Below, in pieces: positions 1-10,864 of a DNA stretch of 64,000 bases. Position numbers and translations under genes: made by a program. Within the stretch, counting starts at the first letter, position 1. Each line of letters opens with the position of its first letter. The stretch is from Trichoplusia ni (taxonomy: Eukaryota > Arthropoda > Insecta > Lepidoptera > Noctuidae), in NCBI RefSeq assembly GCF_003590095.1, contig NC_039481.1, positions 4,278,001-4,342,000 of the forward strand. The letters run 5' to 3'. A model generated the notes under the pieces. That model had not been told where the DNA came from. It saw nothing but the letters and a program-made list of their open reading frames with translations, and searched no databases.

Positions 1-1943
1 TTTTGTCTCTCGCAAACAGAATTGCATAAATGAACTGTGAATCTAACGCATGCATGACATCACTTTTCTTTGTAAATTTTGTGGAGTCGTCATGACACCT
101 CTCCTAAACTTTAAACTTTTTATTTTTGCCAACTTTTACTATTCAGATTGAGGCAAAAAATCGTGTCGAATATTTTTCAATAATTTTGAGGCTTGAAAAT
201 ATTTTTATTTTTATACTCAGTCGTTATCCTCGTTACATATTCAATTCTCGCATGTATTAAAAAAAAACACCTGACGTCTACAATTCACTTTTAATTTACT
301 ACGACAAACTTCATCGCCTATTTTCCGAAAGGTATTCAAGTAAGATTGTCAATAAAACATTATCAATATCAAATACCGGGAACAAATACGTCGGAATCTA
401 TCCGGGCGGGTCCGGACGTGTGCGGATAACGAGCGGCGATTATTAGCCGGGATTTGTCAAGTCGAGATTGTTTTGTGCGGCCCCAAATTTCTGTTGTCGT
501 CGATACTAGCGACTAACTAACCCAGATATGAGGTCCACCGCAAAAATATTAACAGATTTTCGGACGGAGAGAGCTGGAAAATGAAAATTGGAATCCTTTA
601 CGCTCTTTTTTTGTTTGTGTGAATATTGAATTCGAAAGTGTTCTTTTTGTAACTTAAAGTGCCCTCAGTCTTTTAAAAGAACAGCTGGAATATGCAAATT
701 AAAATAACAATTTTGAAGTGGATTTCTTCAAATGTAGCAAAATAAACATAAATATTAACCGTTCGTAATACGATTATCGAATTGTCACACAGGTGACTTC
801 TTAAACAATAAGGCAAAATTTTCATACTAGCCGATGAATGGCTGTATTATGGATTACATGGTAATATGGCGATGTGTAGGTACATATTCATATGTATGGG
901 CAAAGTATACAAAATGAGGTACAACATTTTACTTATCAAGGCGCCGCTAAGTATCAACATCATGTCATCTAATTGATCCTGATGCGATACCATAAGGGTA
1001 AGGAGGACTACTTGGGCACAAATGTGACGTCATTTAGATAATCTAATTGGACTTTACGTATACCATGTAGGTGTTTTATATTTCTTTTGTTAGTAAGGTA
1101 AATTTAGATCAGGCTAAAGACTTGAGTTAGTTAATTTGCCAGACTTAATGTAATGTTTTGTTTAGAATTAATTACACCTACTTAGTCTAGGAATTGTAAT
1201 GAAGTGTAGGGTAAATTAATTTTGTTATCTGCCCAAACCGGTTGGTACCGTCCATAGATCCTTACAAGTTGTTATTTTTTATTGTACCTCTGGTATTTCT
1301 TCCATGAAAGAAACAAAACAAAATCATTTATCCAAATAAAATATTTACCAATTTATTCGATTATAGTATATTTTAAACTAAGTTCATATTTCCAATAGAA
1401 TGTATTATTTCTTTAGATCCCCAAGGGCCGAACACTCAGGTATCCAATACCTCCCCACGAATACAAAGTAGGCAATTTATTACCAAAAACTCGGAACTTA
1501 GATTATGTTACTTATTTGCTGAAATACGACCGTGTTTTCCGAGGAAAACATTAATGAATTATACACGCAAACAAATCTAATGAAGTTTGAATGAACACTT
1601 TGTAAGTACTTTTCTATATTTATTTCGAAACTCTCAATTGACATTCGAACACTTAAGTAAAAAATTATACTAATACGATCCGGAGATTTTTAATTTAGGA
1701 AGGCGAATATATTATACTATGTACATTACAAGACGTTTTGAATGGTAGACGCGAGTCAAGTAGAAGTTGCTACGAATGTGAAGTTTTTCTACGAATACCA
1801 ACTCAAAGTTGCACCCAATGTTAGGTTCTTGACGAATACAAAGGTTTCATTATTGACTGTTTTCGCATTTTAAACCATATTTTAGTTTAAAAATAATATT
1901 AAGAATTATTTTTTTCATCATAAAATGATGTGTTTTGTTTCAG
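1..1943. other. Noncoding, AT-rich
   Basis: No gene is seen. A GC-richer patch at 395-540 ('gggcgggtccggacgtgtgc', 'gagcggcgattattagccgg') stands out and could be a conserved noncoding element. Otherwise it is simple AT-rich sequence. Confidence 0.6.
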
Positions 1944-2144
1944 AAAGATGCGGCTATTTCAATTAACTGTCTTCCAGAAATCTGTCAATATCCGATTGAC
2001 AGACACCTAAAACATCTATCACTTCGGAAAAAGGATAACATCTTAACATTGACAGATTCATACAGCACTTACATGAGATACGTGAATAACGACCCGTATC
2101 GGAAAATAATTCGTAACCCAGAAAGGTCTTTTATTTCGAAATAG
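1944..2144 (+). CDS. Candidate terminal exon of an unknown gene
   Basis: A good acceptor-like site, TGTTTTGTTTCAG|, ends at 1943. From there one frame is open for 66 codons to TAG at 2142-2144, while an in-frame TGA lies 18 bases before the exon start, so the open frame begins almost exactly at the splice site. The peptide is charged and mixed (begins KDAAISINCLPEIC, ends PERSFISK) without low complexity. There is no domain I recognise, no upstream exon identified and no nearby AATAAA. Chance open frames of this length are common in the window, so this is a hint only. Confidence 0.25.
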   Translation, partial: KDAAISINCLPEICQYPIDRHLKHLSLRKKDNILTLTDSYSTYMRYVNNDPYRKIIRNPERSFISK

Positions 2145-5100
2145 CAACGTATTCTTTATACGAATTGACAAATGTCATATATGCCCATGTTATTTCTTTG
2201 GGGATGACGTAAGTCGCCAGCAAATTGAAACTAAAAATTGAATTTTTGGCTGATGCCCGTATTCCATTTTGAATTTCCCTGTGTCCGCTTCTTGCTGATA
2301 TGCAGATTCTGCAGGGCCGCCTAAGAGGCAGCTCAGCTCCTGAGTTTCATGTTGTATTCTTACATTTGCCTTGCCTTGGTTAGTTGAGTTTTCAAAAATA
2401 CTCATTATAATATCTACTTTATTTAAAAACAGAAAGAAGAATATTTAATTCAAACAAATGGACTAATTCTGGACTGAGCAGCTATTATTTACAATTTCAT
2501 ACACCAAATTACCTGATTTATTAAGCACACAACTTCCTCTTTTAACCAATTTATTAAGCAACCAAGGACTTTCTGGGTTGTTATGAAAAAAAAAACTTTT
2601 CTGGTTATAACTATGAGATTTACAACTCTTACAAACAACAATATTTGTGAACATCTGTCAAAGTGGCAGTTACGAAATGTCCTTGACAAACTTTATTCAT
2701 AATTTTCTTTGTGTGGCAATGTTCCGTACAAACATTCAACATATAGAAAAGACAGTGTCCTTCTTAAAATTCCTCTTTACTCGGACGTACCTGAAGCCTG
2801 AAACCTTATTGTACAAGGCACCTGTTTTCACGTGCCTAACATTTAAATGAAACACAGGCCATAAATATTTAAGTAGAAAACAGGCACAATGCGGTTTCCT
2901 CCGCAAATAAATATTTAAAGTCGAACCTAAAATATTTAAATTCGGCAGCTTTATCTTGGTTTCCGTGAGTTTTCTAGGAGTCTCATCCATGAATGCAGTG
3001 GGGAAATCATTGCGGACGTCGGAACAATTACCAATTCTTGAGGAAAAGAATTTCCTAAGGGTCCTCTCGAGTGTAGCGACCCATGATTGGACGACTGACC
3101 GAAGCATAATCAGATGTTGTGGATCAGTTTGAATGTGCATGGTACTTCAAGTTATAATATAAGATAAAAAGTAAAAACAAAAGAAAGAAAAGTGAGTTGA
3201 ATATAAACACAATCGTTGATCTATGATTAGAACTGTGATTTACTTATTCAACTTTATGATATTAGTAGAGTAGATAAACAAGATGTTCTAAAAAAAACAT
3301 AGTATTGTTTCATCAATATGCTCCGAATCGTTACAATCCAATATATTTAAACAACCATTTATAAAAAAAAACCACCTAACGTGGTAATACGCCACTTAAA
3401 TTTGGAGCAACGCCTACACTTTTACACATACAGGGTGAGGCTAAAACAGGTTTTAGTTGTGCTTTGGCGGGTACAACAAAAGTTCACAAGGTCTGTGGTC
3501 GCGGGAGAACAAACTAAAAACTACGTAACTGCCCGTGACTAGCGGAAAGCTCCACACAATAATATCGACAAAGAAATAACATAGTACGGTAAACCGCGAG
3601 GCGAAAGGAAAACAAATCACAAAAATGAACCTTAACACTATAAAGATAAAGGTGTTTTTACAATCAAGGGTTAATCGTGGTCTACTGTTCTAGCTTTCAT
3701 GGTTTATCCTTTTGTTTTTATAAAAATATGATATAAATTCAAACAAATCCCGGGTTTTGAAGGTCTGATATAATTGAGATTTTATATGCAGAGGCATGCT
3801 TAAAGCCAAAAATCCCATTTTATCTCTCGTAAATAACTCGCTGGGGTTTTATGTACTTTTGGAACTGGTTGTGAGGTATCTGTGAAAGGTGGTTCATTTG
3901 AAACCGCGTCCCGTCCTTAGAGATACGCGGAGTAAGCTGACTAAAGTAAACAATCCGGAAATTCACCTTCTTATCTTATCCTCTCGTAATTGGGTTGCAG
4001 AATATTTAAGGGAGTATCGCGTTTTACGCATTTTTTAAGTACTGCTCTTTTCACCAACAATTTGTAAAAAATCGATTTAGAACGATGTGTTAGATACGAT
4101 GTACTTTCCTTGATACTTAATGAATTTAAGTTGAAGCAAAATTATAAAAGAGCTAGCTAGACCAAGGAACTGGATAATTATGAACTGTCAATCAGCTCAT
4201 TTTATCTCTATTTCTTGAAATATACACCTTAAATACAACTAAATGGACCCGTTTACAAATCATTTCCATCATATTTCATTTGTATATTTCTACTGATAAC
4301 GCCTCACATTGCTCAGCATGTAGTATATTGATGGCATGCCATTGCTCAAAAACAAATAAACATAACATCTCAAACTAGATCACAAGTGGAGCATACATAC
4401 AAGTCCACAGCCTCAATTCCTCCGAGAAATAGACCTACATATACCTACCTACCTATATACATATGTACATTCGACAAAATATTATTTTAGGCGGCTTGAG
4501 ATCCCCTACAGTTACTCACTTAACTGTAGGTACGTACTCGTACTTTGTTTGTTTGTTACTCAATCACGTTTCAATGGACAAGGAAACTCTACATAAAGGA
4601 CTTTGACGTCAGCAAAAGACACGTTTCACCTCCTAAGGGTAAATAGATCCTGAAACATAAAACGCTTGAAATATCGTTACCAAGAAGGAGCACATTGAGA
4701 AACGTGCCATCGTGATAAAACTTGCTTCATTTATTTCATTGTTATTCATAAAGCTTTGGTCACTATTGGATTGGCAGACGGTATGCTTTTTTTTAGCAAA
4801 GATTATAAAAGGAAAACAAATCAATATGAAAGGATTTTTATCTATTAAAAATGTAAATAAAAAAACTCTACCACTGCCGTAATCTAAAGTAATTAATTGT
4901 TCAGCAAACAAGTCATCCACCCAGCTAAAATCATTAACAAGTAAGTCCGCCATCGAAATAAATCCGTTTCTCAGAATCTGTTTGCACAGCAACTAGGGTT
5001 AAATTTATTTTACGTGGCGACGGCGAAATGCTTGGCAAATTAATATAACGAGCAACAATAGGGGGCGGCACCTAAGGATTGGAAAATCAATAAGTAACGT

Positions 5101-6529
5101 GGCGATCCAATAAACATCAGTGGGGCCCAACACCAAACTTAATTACGTTGTTTTCTGTCGGAGTTGGTTAATCTCAATAGGCCAGTTTGAGTAGCTGTGA
5201 AGGGCATCAATGAGAGGCCACGTTTTTGTTCCTAATGAAGAAGCAAGATTATTGTGAAAGTTTCACGCTGTCTGCCCCCAGCCTCTGTCGGTTTCATTAT
5301 TCATTCGAAAACAAATTCACATTAAAAGCTTTTCCGATAAAGTGTCCATAAATGATTAATTGGGAAAGTTAATTATATTTACTTTTGGGGCAAAAATCTA
5401 TTACGTCTTCAGATGATTTATATTAATAGCGCTTGTAACAAAATAAGGTAATATTTTAATATATTATGGAGACGAGGACTTATATTAGACTTGCCAATAA
5501 AATTATACTTTAATAAAGTAGCGAGATATTGTTGGGAACCGTTATTGAAATAACTACTTCAGGGAATACCTATTTCTATGGTACCTGTATTATGGAGGCT
5601 TTTCCCTTATTTTGCGCATACTATGTGAATAATAACATCGGAGACGTCAAAATAGTTTAAAGTCAAATTAACGTATTCCTGAAATATAACTTAATTACAA
5701 AAATAGTTTTAATTGTTTTTATCATTTCAATGAACGTACCTGAATATAAATATAATAACAAGATATTATTTCTTTTTGTGGATTCTGTTCTTGGATTTGC
5801 AATTTAATTTGATATCTTTTTACATAGATAATATTGACTTTTTATGAATCGAATAAATTTACTCCCGTAAATAGTTTGTCAGTTGTCACCAACTAAGATA
5901 GAATCTGAAGGACATTAAAAAAGTTTTTAATCACTTTTATCACTCATTTTCATCTTTGACTTGAACAAGAAAAGTATTTTCAATTTGACTTGAGATATTT
6001 TATTTAATATCCGAAGAAATATTACTTGGTTCCGCGATCATACTCGTATTCCTTATAAATAAAATTTATTATTAACGTACGTAATGAAAATGTATCAAAT
6101 ACTTTGATGCGAAATATCTTTGAGAAGATTAATTTTGTTTATTTAACAACTTTTTTCTTTGAGCAATGTTTGTATTACATTACAATATTAATATTGAATG
6201 AAAATATTTGCTGTTTATTAGGATGACAGTTATTAATGTTTGAGAAGCATATTGCTATTCATAAAGCAGAACTTGTATGGTAAATACAGTGGGAACAATC
6301 TTAGACAGTAAATATACAAACACGTCATGTTAAATTAATAAAATGTCTGATGTTTTTAATTTGGTTATCTTTATTCTTGTTTTAAATTGGTTTTCTGTTA
6401 CAATTTTTAGACACAAAGACACAGCAATAAGGTTCTTAATAAATAAACAAATTGAGTTTAGACTCTTTTGTTTTCTTTTCTAAAAACATCAAGATCCAAC
6501 CAGCCGGCCGCATCCAGCCCGCATGCCAC

Positions 6530-6536
6530 TATAAAA
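6530..6536 (+). promoter_or_regulatory. Possible TATA box
   Basis: TATAAAA follows a GC-rich run (CAGCCGGCCGCATCCAGCCC) on the plus strand, with the 6691-6719 hairpin downstream. No open frame follows. Confidence 0.2.
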
Positions 6537-6690
6537 CATTAGAACTCATGTTTAACTTCCAAACCAAGTCAATACAAGTCGGGAGAGAGACCTGAACTTT
6601 TTGTGTGCTCTCTAAATAATTGGTACATTTTCAATCGACATTCGAGAGGTGTGGTGTTCATACTATATCATCAGGCGTAGACAAGTGATA

Positions 6691-6719
6691 CTAACGAGCC
6701 TTTAAACACGGTTCGTTAG
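6691..6719. repeat. Stem-loop, 10-bp stem
   Basis: CTAACGAGCC (6691-6700) pairs with GGTTCGTTAG (6710-6719) with one G-T wobble, closing a 9-nt loop. It is short, so chance formation is possible. Confidence 0.5.
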
Positions 6720-7525
6720 ACAAGGCTGAGTAGCAGCGGACTGTGCCGCCAGACCAAGCTTTTAGACGATAGGGGTGTCGAATTACCTGCTCGAGGTTAA
6801 ATTTCTTTTCTAAATTTTATTGAGCACTTAGAGAACTGTGAAAACCACTTTAAAATACGTTGTTGTGTTTGTGTAACAGATTTTTTTTAAGTTTTTTTTT
6901 TGGTATCCTTGAAATGAAAAGTGACAACCCTAAAAGTTAAACGGCGAGGTTGGCATGATAAATGCAAGGATAAATGACTGTAGATACGTTTTCGTTGAAA
7001 AATATTCGGTTTGCAACACTTGGCTCCCTGTAGACTCATCATACAAGAATAATAGGGGAACGCAATGGAGCTGAGATTTGACGTCATCGCTTTATCATAG
7101 GGACTTACAGATGCGCGGTAAAACTTGCATAATATGGCAAAATTATTTCCATTTAATTGGCTGGAGTGGATATAGCCATAAGCGAAAAGTTTTTATTTTT
7201 ATGATTTCTAAAGTTTTGCAACGTTTCTAATATTGTGAACAGAGCTAACTTTAAGTAATTAGAAAATACCATAAGTCCATAGTTCAATTGCATAGAAAAT
7301 AGATTTAAACTAGGATTGAAAACTACTTCATTTATTTTGCTTTTTTTTCCCCTTTGCATTGTAAATGCATCAACAGTGTAAACCCCAGTAGAATTTACCT
7401 TTTTTCCATTGTTGGATTTATTATTATTTTTTTATCATTTTACCATTTTACGCTGTTCTTGCATAAACATAATATTTGTAAAAATTATATTGTATACATT
7501 TACTTTTAAAAAGAGTAACTTATGG

Positions 7526-7580
7526 AGTTTCTTGCCGGTTCTTCTCCATAAGAGTGACACTTTGGAACCGCGCAACTAGA
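7526..7580 (+). repeat. 'tttcttgccggttcttctcc' repeat fragment
   Basis: The block 'tttcttgccggttcttctcc' with 'ttggaaccg' after it recurs at 34137-34180 and, weaker, at 43393-43425. It is a commonly seen fragment in lepidopteran genomes, probably the end of a retroelement. Confidence 0.5.
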
Positions 7581-7620
7581 GCCATCACCTCTACTCATAT
7601 ACCTACCATCATGGTACCTA

Positions 7621-7832
7621 CCTCTTGGTCTAGTGGTTAGTAGCCAGGACTTCTGTACCAGAGGCCGTGAAAAGCAACATCATTTGTTCCGTGTCTGGGT
7701 GTAATTTATTTATGATATGTAAGTATATATTTATAAATATTGAAGTATGTCTATCAGTTTTCTAGTACTCATAATCCAAGCTTTGCTTGAAGTCGAGGTG
7801 GCGTTGTGCGAAAGCTGTGGAATATTATTATA
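7621..7832 (+). mobile_element. tRNA-derived SINE, copy 1 of a second family
   Basis: It begins with a box A-like TTGGTCTAGTGGTTAG and continues with 'catttgttccgtgtctgggt' and 'agtatgtctatcag'. The copy at 59171-59400 shares this body, including 'tagtactcataatccaagctt' with a few changes, and ends in the same 'gaatattattat'. Its box B region is decayed. Confidence 0.7.
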
Positions 7833-8247
7833 ATCTACTGAACTACCGGCTTCCTGCCACTTTCATATAAGTAGCGATAAATCAAAAGCCATTCAAAAGC
7901 TTTACAGTCATCTTCAAAGTGTGAGAAATATGATCTCAATACATCACGAGTAATGGGTGGATCGATAGAGTTACGAAAGCAAAATGGCAGCTGTAGAGTT
8001 CGATCGGCATTTGTCACTTGTGAACTTCTTGTTTCAAGCAGCGTTTGATCTAAGCTAACTATTCAAGTAGACATACTGATTTTATGTTCTCAATTTGATA
8101 CATTTTATTGTTAAGCTTTTTAAATGGAATAAAGACTCCGGATGTCTTGAGTGAGTTGCATTCGTAAAAGAAGGTATTTTTTTTTAAAACACATAGTTTA
8201 TTTGTTTAATTTACAAGCATATACCTAGATTAGTGTATCTCCAAGCT

Positions 8248-8385
8248 TTCATGCAGAGCGTATTCTTAGTGTTCGGTTCCCTCGAAATAAAAATGGAACC
8301 GTATTCCTGGGCCTTTGGTCTGTCAGCCTGTCAAGAGGTTCTTTCTCATACACCATGACAGCTAAGCAGTACAAAACAAATACAA
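8248..8385 (+). mobile_element. Partial copy of the same repeat superfamily
   Basis: 'gtgttcggttccctcgaaat', 'aaaaatggaaccgtattcct', 'gtctgtcagcctgtcaagag' and 'caccatgacagctaagcagt' follow the order of this repeat. The 64-residue minus-strand frame over it is not a gene. Confidence 0.5.
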
Positions 8386-8587
8386 ATAATAACAACCAAG
8401 GTAAAAATAGAATGAAATATTTTGTATATCTCTTTCTTAACAATTATAATTTGTGATAATAAATGCAACCGGAAACACATTTCAAATCACAGTGTGGACT
8501 CAAACCGCGAATGCTGTTTATACGTGCCAGTATATCCAGGAATCGCATTTTCTATTGCAGTACAGCAGTCCACACTTCATTTAAATA

Positions 8588-8883
8588 ACTAGCTGTTACC
8601 CGCGACTTCGTCCGCGTGGTTAGAGGATATAAGTTAGGAATTTTTGAACGGAAGCCCTCGAAGATGAATAATTTTCCCTGTTTTTTCCACATTTTCCACC
8701 ACATTCCTCCACATTGTAACTTCGCTCCTATTAGTCACAGCGTGATGGTATATAGCCTAAAACCTTCCTCGAAGAATGGTCTATACAACACAAAAATATT
8801 TTTTCAATTTGAAACAGCAGTTCCTGAGATTAGCGCGTTCAAACAAACAATCCCTTTAGCTTTATATATTAGTTTATATAGAT
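8588..8883 (+). mobile_element. Repeat tail with 'cgcgacttcgtccgcg' head, copy 1
   Basis: It runs from 'actagctgttacccgcgact' to 'tttatatattagtttatata'. It matches 48053-48298 nearly throughout, including 'ctcctattagtcacagcgtg' and 'ttcctgagattagcgcgttc'. This is a very common lepidopteran repeat, and the 89-residue frame at 8616-8885 is a by-product of it, not a gene. Confidence 0.75.
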
Positions 8884-9224
8884 AAACCATGATAATAATG
8901 TAATCATATACCATATATTATGCACATATTTTAATAGCTGCGGTAAACATTCGCTACATTATACAAATTCATAATTCTCTTCGAGCCTTCAAATTTCGCT
9001 CTCAATTTTCGAAGTGTTTTCAACAAATGAATGTGGCGGAGATGAAATGAGCTCCGATTAAATCAATTTCCGTCCAAACAAAGCGAATAACTTCCACAAT
9101 TCATGACTGTTTGATTTAAATGTTTTCAGATGAATCTATTTGCTTAATTAAATCTAATATTATACGTATGCCTCAGGCATTAAGTCCGTCTTAGTACATT
9201 TTCTCACATATAAGAAGTATAAAT

Positions 9225-9360
9225 CTATAAAAACTATCCTATGGGTTAATCCTGCTTATAAACTATCTGTGTGCCAAGTTTCATCTAAATCCGTTCAGTG
9301 GTTTTCACTATACAATATTTGAAAAAAGTAGGACTAGTAGAATAATATTAGTAGGTTTAG
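9225..9360 (+). mobile_element. Repeat tail, 3' part only
   Basis: 'ataaaaactatcctatgggt', 'gtgccaagtttcatctaaat' and 'ccgttcagtggttttcacta' match the 3' half of the 51407 and 30448 units. The GC-rich head is missing. Confidence 0.6.
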
Positions 9361-10644
9361 TAGAAACTAGGATTATTTACATAAACATCCTACATACATA
9401 GGTTTTATTAACAAAAGCTTATGTTTAGTCGTAAATCCCTATTTTAGAAATATGTAGGTATGGTATGGTATAGTGCCAAAGGTTACAAACAAAGGGTTTG
9501 ATGGTAAACGGAATATGTTCTAGGAAAATCTCTAGAGCTATACGAGTGTGGGCTGGCCCAGTGATTTATATAATCCACTCCACCGGCTTATTGTTATTGA
9601 TCGTGGCTGTGTGCTCCTTCACCCATGGTTTACGAAACTATTCGTATTGTACGATGACCACTTAATACCACCATCTTATGCCAAAATTAAACGGTTTTTT
9701 ATCGTCTTTTTCCGCGATTTTTATACTCGCGATAAAGATATTCGAAAATACTCCAAAAGCCACGTTGATTAAACACTGATTTTGGCAAACAAAACTTTGT
9801 GTGCAAGGAATACATCTCCTTTCGATTAGTAGGCATATCTGTATTGACATTTCTATACATTAGGCTGATTCAAAAGCGTTATCGCCCGAAGAATTTTTTG
9901 TCCAAAGACCCCGAACAACGTTTGTAACTTTTTGATAATCTAAATAACTGTAAATATACTTCATAATCGTTTTTTCAGATACCTAATCGAACTGCTATGT
10001 CTGATTTTATTTCCAAAACAGAAGAAAGTTGCAAATTAAAAACGTTAAGTTCTTTTTTAAACACCGCTTTTGTAACTAAATAACAATAGAATTTATAAAA
10101 AAAAAAAACACTATAAAATCCCTCAACGCGGACGTTCCGTTCTTCAAATAAATAAAACCAAAGTCCTGAATCAAAACGCGTCAATATCAGTCTGTATGTT
10201 TCATACATTAGCTTAGTCGTTTGCCTCGGAAGTTGAGCGGGCGACTTAATGTAAAAGCAGTCGTGAAGAGACGTCGCTATTGTCTATTAAACAATGGGTT
10301 TGGAGTCGTGTAAACTTAAGTGTTCTCTTGTAATTAAATTTTAAGACACTTTTCATCCGACTTTGAGTTTTATTTTAGTTTGAATGTTAAATTAAGGATT
10401 ATTATAAGCAACGAAACCTTTGTTTATTTATTTGTGTAGGATTGTGTAAGTTTTCTTTTACTGATGTTAAGTCCTACGCCTTAGCAACAAATAATTATTT
10501 AGCCTTTGCAGAAGACTTCATTATAAGTGGCTAGTCTACATACTCAGTCAGAATTTTTGGTAAATAATTTATATTTGTTAAATAAAGTACTTTTTCACCT
10601 ATTAGATGTACCGCAACTTTCGAGTTACAAGAGTCGATCTAATT

Positions 10645-10864
10645 CGACGACCTCCGTGGTCGAGTGGCGTACGCACCGGTTTCAAGGTGTCGCTAGCTCT
10701 GAGGTTCCGGTTTCGATCCCCGGTCGGGTCAATGTAAAAATTCACATTTCTACATTGTCTTGGGTCTGGGTGTTTGTGGTACCTTCGATGTTTCTGAATT
10801 CCATAACACAAGTGCTTTAGCAACTTACTTTGGGTTCAGAACAATGTATGTGATGTTATTATAA
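10645..10864 (+). mobile_element. tRNA-derived SINE, nearly complete
   Basis: Box A (TGGTCGAGTGG, 10657-10667) and box B-like (GTTTCGATCCC, 10710-10720) of an internal RNA polymerase III promoter are in the right order about 45 bp apart. They are followed by the typical body 'ttgtcttgggtctgggtgtt' and 'ataacacaagtgctttagc'. I recall this as an abundant lepidopteran SINE. The two short open frames over this region, one on each strand, are shadows of it. Confidence 0.8.

Larger units (their letters stand above)
2145..7525. other. Noncoding, AT-rich
   Basis: I see no supported gene. The longest open frames (134 codons at 2736-3140 and 119 at 4633-4992, both minus) lack domains, splice support or balanced composition. 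A tetranucleotide-like 'tacctacctacctatata' is at 4443. A richer stretch 6490-6800 holds the possible TATA box and hairpin listed separately. Confidence 0.55.

Noticed and set aside
2736..3140. Longest open frame of the window (134 codons, minus strand)
   Set aside because: No domain, no splice support, AT-driven composition with many Lys, Phe and Leu, and an overlapping plus-strand frame; a chance frame is more likely.
3431..3445. Tc1-like terminal repeat 'tacagggtgaggc'
   Set aside because: No matching inverted end was found within a few kb; a reversed 'caccctgta' at 18222 is too far away and not otherwise similar.
4872..4953. Possible first coding exon on the minus strand starting MADLLVNDFSWVDDLFAE, with a donor-like GTAGAG
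   Set aside because: The start context is poor, the donor is weak and no partner exon was found.
8616..8885. 89-codon plus-strand frame
   Set aside because: It lies inside a repeat tail that recurs at 48053-48298 with different frame breaks.
10645..10735. A tRNA gene, because of box A and box B
   Set aside because: The acceptor stem does not pair and the sequence continues into a SINE body, so it is a tRNA-derived SINE.
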